64,000 bases of DNA from Ditylenchus dipsaci (lineage: Eukaryota; Nematoda; Chromadorea; Rhabditida; Anguinidae). The first letter of the stretch is position 1. Every line of letters starts with the position of its first letter. Below, in pieces: positions 55,985 through 64,000 of the stretch. Under the pieces are notes generated by a model. The model was not told the origin of the DNA. It did not search any database and was given only the letters and a program-made list of their open reading frames with translations. The position numbers were made by a program, and so were the translations under genes. Where the stretch lies: NCBI GenBank assembly GCA_004194705.1, contig SADC01000435.1:107059-171058 (forward strand). Direction: 5' to 3'.

Positions 55985-56875
55985 CAGACTTGCAATTTGA
56001 AACATATTAAAAGGGATAATATTTAAAATTGGCCGTAAAATACTGAAAAATGGCCGTAAAATATTTAATTTTGGCCGTAAACTCGAGCTGGCCGTAAAAT
56101 ACTGAATTATGGCCGTAAACTCGAGCTGGCCGTAAAATACTGAATTTTGGCCGTAAACTTTGAATTTTGGCCGTAAACTTTACAACGATGACTGTTTAAT
56201 TCTCTGCCTGTTGTTAAACAATGTTACTTGTTGTTGTCGTTGTTCGAAAATAAATGAATGTAGCCGATTTTAACGTGTGAATGTTAATAGGTGCGATAAG
56301 AGATGAAGATAATAGGTGCGATAAGAGATGAAAGATCGAGATGTGGTTCAGGAGGAACAGAATGTTTGGATTAAAACATTGGACACATAAGTAAAATGTA
56401 GGTATATGTATAAGCGGTCATTTGTGTATCTGTTGTTTATACGGCGGAATAATGGAGTCTATGAATAGATAGTCTATATATATAGACAGGTTGAATTTAT
56501 GGCAAAAATTCAGTATTTTAGGGCCTCATTCAGAAAAATTCCATCGAATTTGGTGTCAACCACCTCGGAATGAGTGCCTACCCAGGTACTAATTGCAAAT
56601 TGAGATGTAGACATGTAGATCAATTATGCTAGAATCAGCCTGAGTTTATGGCTAAAATCTAATAGTTTATGGCCAAAATCCAACAATTTTTGGCCAAATT
56701 CAGTATTTTTCGACCTAATTTGAGTTTATGGCCAGAATTTAAAAGTTTACGGCCAAAATTCAAAAGTTTACGGCCAAAATTCAGTATTTTACGGCCAGCT
56801 CGAGTTTACGGCCATAATTAAATATTTTACGGCCATTTTTCACAATTTTACGGCCAAAATTAAATACCACCCTAT
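55985..56875. mobile_element. Iterated-arm palindrome, TTTTGGCCGTAAAATACTGA unit
   Basis: The left arm (56010-56180) has ten GGCCGTAAAMT units, and the right arm (56640-56865) has about twelve of the complement, in the same order of variants (GGCCGTAAACTCGAGCTGG at matching depth). It is flanked and internally marked by a 95-bp direct repeat (56236-56332 and 56900-56994). Confidence 0.8.
56236..56332 (+). repeat. 95-bp direct repeat, copy 1 (copy 2 at 56900-56994)
   Basis: GTCGTTGTTCGAAAATAAAT ... AGGTGCGATAAGAGATGAAG is nearly identical in both, one copy inside the left arm edge and the other just outside the right arm. The spacing is 664 bp. Confidence 0.8.
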
Positions 56876-57069
56876 TAAAGGAGGGATGAAAGCGGATTGT
56901 CGTTGTTCGAAAATAAATGAATGTAGCCGATTTTAACGTGTGAATGTTAATAGGTGCGATAAGAGATGAAGATAATAGGTGCGATAAGAGATTTTGTTTA
57001 AGGAGATAGTCTCGACACGAAAGGATTAAGCCAAGTTTTTTGTTTTAAATGTGGTTTTTAGCCATATTT

Positions 57070-57355
57070 TGTCGACAACTCGCTGTTGCGACTTCAGACA
57101 AACTTGAGCAGAATTAAAAGCATCATCTATATAATTTCGAAAAAAAAATGCCCTAAAAATGAAATGGGGAAGGAAGAAAAGCCATCAAAAAAGTTTGATT
57201 AGTTTTATATTACATTTCGATTTTTAGGGCATTTGTTTAAGGAATTTAAAAATTCTCATATAGATGATACTAATCCAACTTTTAATTTTGTACAAGTTTG
57301 TTTGAAGTCGCAACAGCGAGTTGTCGACAAAATATGGCTCAAAAAGCGCAATTTT
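57070..57355. mobile_element. palindrome, TCGACAACTCGCTGTTGCGAC
   Basis: GCCATATTTTGTCGACAACT / AGTTGTCGACAAAATATGGC and GCTGTTGCGACTTCAGACAA / TTTGAAGTCGCAACAGC, loop about 130 bp. Confidence 0.8.
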
Positions 57356-57543
57356 TCACAATCAAATGCTTATTGCGAGACCTAACAAAAGTTTATAGCA
57401 AACTTTTATAGTAAATATTTTGAAACCTATCAAAAAGTGCAATTCAATTAAGGATGAATCAAGTAATTTACCGACAAGCTGGTGCAATAAAAACCTCCAC
57501 TATCGCTACTAAGAACGTATGGTGAATATGTATAGACAATCAA

Positions 57544-60500
57544 TTAGAAGAGCACTTCTAAGTCCATGGTGTCGTAGTGGGTGAGCACTGTTTTGATGAA
57601 CTCCATTTCTTTCCGAGAATTAGCAAAAATCACTAAAATACAGCTTTTAAAGTTAATTTGAAATTCGGCTTGCAAAAATCAAAATTGACAATTTTTAGTG
57701 TTTCAAAAGTTTTCGAAAACGATCGGGAAAATTTTTTAAAGGGTCATGGCCACGCGTTTTGGATCATCATGCCTACTACAGTCGACTCTATTAGTAGTGT
57801 ACACTCTCCCATTAGTGTACACTTAAGACTGACTTGGTTTTTTTTCATAGAAAACCTTTTGTAAAAGACCCTCTCATAAGTGTACACTTCTCATCAGTGT
57901 ACACCTGCCCCGTAGCAATAAAGAAAACAAATATCCGTGGATTTCTTCAGAAATCCGCGGATTTTCAAATAATGCGTGGATTTCTTGAAAATGTCCGTGA
58001 ATTTCTTAAAAAGGATCCGTGGATATGTTCATCCGCGGATAGAATGAATCGGTAATTGTTTTTTCAAATCACATTCATTGATTATTTTTAAAGGGACCAG
58101 GCTCTGAGCGGAGTCGAGAGGACAAATAAGAGTCCGCGGATTTTTTGTTATTGCTGCAAATTTTCTATCCGTGGATTTTTCGTTATGCTACGAGGGCTGA
58201 GGCCGGTCCCTTGGGTGTACATTAATGAAAGAGTTGACTGTATTGACGAAAATAGATTTTCCCGAGTCTTTTATTTCTTCAAAATTGAAATAACTGTAGG
58301 TGGATATTCTGAGCGAAAATAGGAAGTCAGCTAAAATGTATGGGTATTTTTAGCATCTTTAGTTTCAAGAGAGTTAAATTTTGGATATATATCAACGCAA
58401 ACGCCGTACATCTTGTGATAATTTGCCCGGTGGAGTGTTTAAAAAATTGTTTTCAAACCTATTATAAATTGGCGATTTCTTTTTTGTCAATCTTGAAATT
58501 TGAGTGTTCAACTAAAATCTAAGAAGTTAAAAAGGTGGAGCTAATAGTAGGTGAAAAAATAATTATATGTAAAATGTTTTCACTACTTTGAAGATAAGTT
58601 CTCAAATTTAAGTGGCGTAAGTGGTAAAATAGGTAAGTAAACATAAAGAATTCGCAAAACTTTTTAAAAGTGCTAGTATAGTAGCAAATTTTATTGTCAA
58701 AAAATGTTTGCATTACCATGAATGGAATTAGAAAAAGTGTTTCACCTGCAGGGTCTTTGCTCTCACACCTCAAAATATTAGGTGCCATGACCATCGATAA
58801 ATTGGCCACATCCATTTTGGTCAGCCTGACCGTCTCCTCATCCTTGCACAATTTCTGGAGCAGGATGATAATTTGGGTAAGGACAAGTCTGTTGATCTCA
58901 GGTAGGCTGTTAATTAGTTGGCAACATTCATCTGGATGTCCAGCAGCCAACAAACATCTATTGTAGAAAGGCGGAGGAACGATGGGGGTGGGCAATTGTC
59001 GTAGCCATTGCTTCAACAGTGCAGCTGCTACATGCGGGTCCTTGACTTTTGGTGGCACGCCTATCTCTAGTTGGATCAAAGCTAAAACCGTAGGATTAAG
59101 AAATTACGTGGAATTATGGGCTGCCAAAAATTTATTTTTAACCTACCCGTCTGCAGCTGCTCAGGATCAGAGGCTATGCGAAAAAGACCCTCCGTTTTGT
59201 CTCCTCCACTTTCGAAGACCAGGCGGATCTAAACAAAAACAATTAAATAATCAAAAAAGAGACCTTTGGAAAGTGTACATCGACATATTTTTGTTTGCTC
59301 TTTACATAGACTCAGTTTAAACCCCTCAAGCTCGTTCTCAAAATCATGCAATCTAGTTCTAAATACCGTAAGGATTCCCATTTTGGTGGTACAGAACTAA
59401 TAAAAGAGTTCAAAATCGGATTAACAAAGTGTTGGACCATTGACGAGAAAAAACTTGAGGGGTGTAACCCTCCGAGTCAAGAATATTTTTTTTCGAAAAC
59501 GTGAATTATGGCTTTTTGGACCCGATAGCATTTTAAGAATTTTACATAATATGTTGGTTTTTTTGTGTAAACAAAGTTCACCCCTTTTGTACAATTTGGT
59601 TAAAAAAAATTCTGAGAGATAAATCATTTGTCAAGGAGAAATAACACTTTAAAATTTGTCCTATACAGTCGAGTCTCGATATAGTGGCACCCCAAAAGTT
59701 CGTTCCCGCCTTGGGTCCGACACTTTTTTAACTCGATTTTTGAAATACTTCGCTGAATATGATTCGTCAGTCTAATCAAAAAAATCGTACAGATTCTGAT
59801 TTACCGGTCGTTTTCTGAATCGTAACCCTTTTGCCGTGGGTCCCGCGGGTCTCGATATAGTGGCACCTCTTTTTCAAAAATGGAAAATAAAAAAAGTGTC
59901 GGACCCAAGACGGGAACGAACTTTTGGGGGTTCCACTGTATCGAGACTCGACAGTATATGGGACAGTGCGCATTTTAGGGTTCACTGTAGTTTAGGTAAC
60001 GAAACCCATCGAAATATATTTATTGTACAATTTTCACATCTCACGATTGCATATGGCTTTCTCAAGGCCTACTTTTCAAGCAGGTTAGCTAATAACTTTT
60101 TTCAATACTAGATTTGTTGGACAAGGCTTTCATTAATCTTTTTAATAATGCAGTTTCGAGTTTCAAGTCTATATCGATAATAGCGTTCAGTGATAGACTC
60201 ACCAGTGTAGCTTCAATCCATGGTATCCTAAGGTGAGGGTACTGTGTGGCCTGGAGCTCCATTAGTTCAGCTAGTTCTGTTCCAAACTTGGAGGGGTAGA
60301 AAATGTTGTATCTGGCCTGTCGAATCACTTCTATAGTGGGTTTGGCTGGTGTTTTCACCTTGAGTTGAAGTCTTTTTATACAGTGTTTGGCATATCTGCA
60401 ACATTTATCACCTTTTTCTTATGAATTTAAGAGAATATCCTACTGTGAGGTGTGACTTCCGGACTGTCCAATATCGGGTCACCATTGGACTCCACAAACT

Positions 60501-63500
60501 TGAGCAGTTTTTCGTGCACATCAGTAGAGGTGGGTGTGCCAACAAGAGACAGGAATATACCTAGTAATTCCCATCCCTTTCGAATCGAGTCTGACTTTGG
60601 ATTGTCATTGAGCTGTTTCATAATTTGCAGAAAAAATTCGTCCTCATCGACAAATCACCCCGACTGGAACAACACTCCACTATAGACAAGGCTATCTGAA
60701 ATATTACACAACTGAGCTAGCATCAACGATAAAGTATAAAAGCCTGAATACAAATTTCGACGCTACTGGAATAACAATTTTAGAACATATGCGAATGATT
60801 CATTTTTATTATTGTAGTTCACGCATTTACCTACCGTCTAAGTACAAAAATGCTTGAAAAAAGTTTGGTCACTAAAAAGTTTTAGGCCTAGGAGTTAAAA
60901 TTTGGTGTTTTTTAGTAGCCGAAAAATGTTTTGGCGCCTAAGTCTAGAACTTTTTTTGTGATTAAACTTTTGGCGCTACTATGATATACCCCTCCCAAAA
61001 ATGCTTCTTTGATATACCCCTCCCAATCCTCGGACCTACTTTGATATACCCACCAAAATGGACTTTTTTAAGAATGATCAAAAACTATTTTCAAGTCATA
61101 ATTTTGGTGCATAGACGTTTCTCGAAAATGAAACTTTTTTCATTTTCGAGAAACGTTTCTCGAATTTGAAACTCAAAAGAGTAAAATATCTCTAGGGGTA
61201 TATATGTATACCTGTAAGATACTTATTTAGACATACCAAGGGTATTTGCCGCTTCGCGGCCAAAGACCAGCACACTCCACATTGTGAGGGATAAGCGTAC
61301 ATACATGTGTTAACCCTAACCCCCGCAATGTGAAATATGCTGGACTTTGGCCATCACATTCAGCCAAATACCCTTGATATGTCTAAATAAGGTATACACC
61401 TAGAGATATTTTACTCTTTTGAGTTTCAAATTCGAGAAACGTTTCTCGAGAATGAAAAAAGTTTCATTTTCGAGAAACGTCTATACCCATAATTTTGCCA
61501 TAAAAGGCTAAAAAGCAATTCAAGAGAGGACAAAGGGCTGTATAGGGAGGGGAGGGACAAAACAGGGACCACGTTAGAGGGTACCTTTAGGTACTTTAAG
61601 GGGCCCACTGGCAAAAAAAAATGATGTTGAACATAGTTTTGAATACTGGGCCTACGCATAAATAGACTCTGGTATGCATGCTTTTTCATGCATCTAGAGT
61701 CGCTTTCGAGTGATTTGCGTCTAAGGTATGTGGGTGTGCGCATCTCAACTCCAAGCCCCCAAGCCCCGAAGGGGGCGCAGGGGGCTTGAGAGTTAGAGAT
61801 GCGCGCACACACTTACCTTAGACATGATTCCGAGAAGTACACTTGATCATAAAATGCGTATAGAGTCTCTTTTTGCCACGGCCCAGTTGAAAAACATGGT
61901 GAGGCAGTCGAAGAATACATATATTAACTTTTCTATTGTTCTGCCATAAAAGTGGCCCTTTTATTCCTTCCCCTCCCAATACAGCCCTTAATCCCTTTAA
62001 AATTCAAAAGCGCCAATTAAAAAATTTTTTTTTCAAATTTTTCTAAAATTTTACCTTGGGGACCAAGGCAAATCCCAAAAAAAATTTTTTCACTTTCACA
62101 GAATCTGATGATCATTCCCGTAAAAATCGGGGTCGAGAAACACGATTATGCAATCGGTTTTTGGAAATTCACTTCGAAAGTGGGTCAGCCGTGGGGGGAC
62201 CAAGTAAAGTGTTACCGAAAAAATGATCCCAGTTGGGGGATTAAAAGAGTTATACGGTATTTGTAACTCAACCCAAAAAAGCTGTCCTACAGTGTGAGTC
62301 ACAAAAACTGGTGCAATTTTTAAATTAGGTTTTTTGGTCCAATTGTGTTTTTCATCTATATTTTGCAAACGGCGCTTAACTTGTTTCATACCGAAATGTA
62401 GCTGATAGGCTTGGCTACATTTCTGTATATAATATGGTTATTATACCTTCGTAAAAAGAGATCAAAAATACAATCGAAACAAAAAACAATTTGGAAATTG
62501 CACCAGTTTTTGTGACTCACCAGTACAAGAAAAGAATATATAAAAATTGAGGTCAACATTTTGAGGTAACAACCGGTCGTCCAATTTTTTCCTAATTGTT
62601 TTTAGGGAAACAGCGGGCTAAGGTTCAGAAGTTTGCAAAAGTGAAAAAAACGCGATAAACAACATTGTAAAATATTTTATATTTTATATATTTATATTTT
62701 ATATATGACCATCAAAGTTATGGTAGGGCGCTAATAAGAGAGAACACGGGTTAGTTTCGTGTGCGTTTCTTAATTGATTTACAAAAGCGGCCCCTGTTTT
62801 ATAATATTCAGCAGCTGGTTGGCTAATGTTTCATTTCCAATTTCGTGCAAATAGCATACCTGATCGGTCATTGTCTTGCTTTTCCTGTCGCCCATGTACT
62901 CCATCACTAATTTACACATCGCAATAGCCTGTTTTTCTGCTTCTTGTCTGTGAAACCACTTAATGAATTCTTTAACACATCCTTAGACCAGCTCTGCTCC
63001 CTCAGTCCTGCAACCACACCAACTTGTTTTGAAGTTGAACTAATCGATTCTCTGTCTGCTGTCGATAAAGTTGCCATTGAGTCCTGGGTTGTAGCTGCCG
63101 ACAGCAGCTCTGCTGATTGACCACCCAGACTGGACATGGATGAAGTGGGAGAATAGCTTTTGAAGTCCTTCAGGTGGGAGAACGGTGAGCTCTGGTTTCT
63201 CGCCCCAAACACAGGGGTCACGGTGGAAGAACTTCTGGGAGATCCTTCCAATAAAGGAATTTCTGGGTTGCGCATTTTGGTGTTGCGACTGCGGCAGGAA
63301 CTGGAGGAAGGGAAGCGATGCCTAGGCAATTCAATGGTCTGGCTTCCTCCATTTGGTTGATGTGCCTTCCAGTGGTGATTATTATTGTAGGAAGGTGGTT
63401 GGGATATGGAGCTAGTGTCTTGAGTCAAGTTAGAGCGCAAATCATTGCAGAAATTGGTATAGTGGTTGTCATTGTGGTTTTGGAACTGGGCTTTAGATTG

Positions 63501-63638
63501 AGCTTGGGTGGAAGAATTACTACTACTACTTTGTTGTTCAGGTTCAGGACGTGAGGATTGTTGTGGAAATCGCGAAGTGGTGTTGCGAAGAGAAGTTCGA
63601 CGGAAGTGAGTGTCATGAGAAGGGCCTTCGGTGTTTTC
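57544..63638 (-). CDS. ARHGAP39: MyTH4-RhoGAP protein of the Vilse/ARHGAP39 family
   Basis: Exons (minus): 63638-62860, 60695-60444, 60395-60203, 59228-59147, 59081-58746, 57632-57544 (TAA). The first visible exon is a Ser/Asn/Gln-rich linker entering the MyTH4 domain (QAIAMCKLVMEYMGDRKSK). The second continues MyTH4 (FFLQIMKQLNDNPKSDS, KGWELLGIFLSLVG). The third has YAKHCIKRLQ, the KPTIEVIRQAR linker and PSKFGTELAELMELQ. RhoGAP follows: TEGLFRIASDPEQLQ with the arginine finger, KDPHVAAALLKQWLRQLPTP, KMDVANLSMVMAPNILR, and DPAVIFANSRKEMEF over the last splice. It ends 3 residues after MDLE, as in the human protein. Such proteins turn off Rac/Cdc42 downstream of Robo. N-terminal WW exons lie beyond the window. 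Single-base losses at about 62948 and 60650 break the frame as printed; the junction at 60444/60395 also needs one base. Large introns hold pogo MITEs and core I. Confidence 0.9.
57779..58240. mobile_element. pogo/Tigger-type MITE, copy 4, with centred iterated element
   Basis: TA-flanked, ends CAGTCGACTCTATTAGTAGT and AATGAAAGAGTTGACTG, subterminal iterations of ATTAGTGTACACTT. Inside (57909-58196) is a second palindrome, CGTAGCAATAAAGAAAAC / TTTTTCGTTATGCTACG, with TCCGTGGATTTCTTGAAAAT units; midpoints 58010 and 58052. In the last intron of the RhoGAP gene. Confidence 0.8.
59320..59466. repeat. AACCCCTCAAG palindrome
   Basis: AAACCCCTCAAGCTCGTTCT / GAGAAAAAACTTGAGGGGTG, arms about 20 bp, loop about 100 bp. 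Confidence 0.55.
59666..59954. mobile_element. pogo/Tigger-type MITE, copy 5
   Basis: TA-flanked; CAGTCGAGTCTCGATATAGT left, ATCGAGACTCGACAG right, arms TTCGTTCCCGCCTTGGGTCC as in copy 3. A second internal GTCTCGATATAGTGGCACCT near 59850 suggests one copy partly overlaps another. Confidence 0.85.
60965..61062. repeat. TTTGATATACCCCTCCC array
   Basis: Four units (CTATGATATACCCCTCCC, CTTTGATATACCCCTCCC, CTTTGATATACCC...). Close to the outer arm unit at 39.86 kb (GTCATATACCCCTC); no opposing arm recognised. Confidence 0.6.
61105..61483. mobile_element. ACGTTTCTCGAAAATGAAAC palindrome
   Basis: Arms about 150 bp: CATTTTCGAGAAACGTTTCTC, AGTAAAATATCTCTAGGGGT / ACACCTAGAGATATTTTACT and GACATACCAAGGGTATTTG / AAATACCCTTGATATGTC. 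The centre has CCACATTGTGAGGGATAAGC and an inverse-like CCCGCAATGTGAAATATG. Confidence 0.85.
61531..61990. mobile_element. short-armed palindrome with core I (inverse) at its dyad
   Basis: Arms AGGGCTGTATAGGGAGGGGA (61534-61553) and TCCCCTCCCAATACAGCCCT (61969-61988); midpoints 61760 and 61748 for the enclosed core I copy (61590-61905). Confidence 0.7.
61590..61905 (-). mobile_element. core I element, copy 4
   Basis: Minus-strand GGCAAAAAGAGACTCTATAC, TGATCAAGTGTACTTCTCGG, TAAGGTAAGTGTGTGCGCGC and hairpin AAGCCCCCTGCGCCCCCTTC / GAAGGGGGCGCAGGGGGCTT. The stem is the longest and least mismatched of the four copies. Confidence 0.8.
62297..62523. repeat. GTGAGTCACAAAAACTGGTG palindrome
   Basis: TGAGTCACAAAAACTGGTGC / GCACCAGTTTTTGTGACTCA arms, dyad near 62410 at GTAGCTGATAGGCTTGGCTAC. 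Follows a lone right end of the CCGTATAAC family (TTAAAAGAGTTATACGGTAT, 62236-62255). Confidence 0.75.
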
Positions 63639-64000
63639 CTACAATTTTAGCAGATATAGAGGTAGCGGAATATGGATGATAACTTAATCGATGTGCGCGT
63701 AATACAGAGAACTCAAAGTAGAACAAGTTAGAAAATCAATTTTTGAGTAAAAAAGGAACTTGATAGGGTCCAAAAAATTTTCGTATAGCCGAGCATCGAC
63801 AAATAATCTGGCGCAGGATTGAAATACCCAAAGACAAAGTACCCAATAACAAAACACCGAAGACAAAGAACCCAAGGACAAAATACCCAATATGCATATT
63901 GTCTCAGGGTTTTAGACTTATTTGTACGATGCATATTATATGCTGTGTATATTATGATAATAGCATATAGTGCACATTATCTGCACAATATGCATATTGG
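63639..64000. repeat. intron start with GACAAAGTACCCAA array and ATGCATAT-rich tail
   Basis: 63828-63895 has five units of GACAAAGTACCCAA type; 63895-64000 is dominated by AATATGCATATT and TGCACATTATCTGCACA palindromes. The array looks like one arm of another iterated-arm palindrome cut by the window edge. Confidence 0.55.

Noticed and set aside
60444..60695. In-frame TGA at 60655-60657 read as stop-codon recoding in the MyTH4 exon
   Set aside because: The upstream part of the exon aligns with MyTH4 in another frame (IALSIVECCSSRGDL), so a one-base loss explains it without recoding.
4925..63010. Programmed ribosomal frameshifting in many genes
   Set aside because: The sites share no slippery heptamer or downstream structure; all fit base loss in doubled letters, a known sequencing error.

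Overview
The window is metazoan nuclear DNA: AT-rich, with GT-AG introns, AATAAA signals and animal-type multidomain genes. Recognisable genes are two MATH/BTB-type genes (+), an astacin metalloprotease (-), a divergent Bicaudal-C-like KH protein (-), 6-pyruvoyl-tetrahydropterin synthase (+) and a Vilse/ARHGAP39-type MyTH4-RhoGAP (-). There is also a tiny Cys-x-Cys protein exon (-) and relics of a mariner-like transposase and a PIF1-type helicase. Introns are bimodal: many are 43-51 nt, while others are 0.6-22 kb and full of short non-autonomous elements. Tiny default introns plus element-inflated ones are what is known of larvacean tunicates; that assignment is inference, because no marker gene fixes the organism.

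Layout. 1-10 kb: 3' part of MATH/BTB gene A, its introns holding palindromic elements. 9.8-10.8 kb: mariner-like element. 11.1 kb: Cys-rich exon. 12-15.2 kb: nested foldback elements. 16.8-17.8 kb: MATH exons of gene B, whose BTB exons lie at 39.5-42.9 kb; between them, on the other strand, sit the astacin (19.0-21.1 kb) and Bicaudal-C-like (27.6-31.2 kb) genes. 32.3-39.5 kb: a giant composite palindrome. 45.3-51.9 kb: PTPS, two exons around a 6.1 kb intron. 52-57.4 kb: palindromes only. 57.5-63.6 kb: ARHGAP39-type gene; its N-terminal exons lie beyond the right edge.

The unusual feature is the repeat fraction. At least fifteen inverted-repeat elements have arms built from a short unit (about 12-25 bp) repeated several times. 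The unit differs from element to element, while the centre is often shared. One core (GAGCTGGGCAAAAAGAG plus a GC-rich hairpin) occurs four times, each time at the dyad of a different palindrome. Two other cores also recur between unrelated arms. Some centres carry tiny basic ORFs with AATAAA signals. The terminal inverted repeats and target sites (TA, TTAA, one exact 8-bp duplication) point to pogo/Tigger-, TTAA- and hAT-type mobilisation for part of the set. The conserved-core, variable-iterated-arm architecture is not a class I can name.

Caution: conserved exons of at least five genes contain small indels, mostly one base missing from a doubled base or homopolymer. This points to an unpolished assembly, so every CDS below is given as an exon model, not a clean reading frame.
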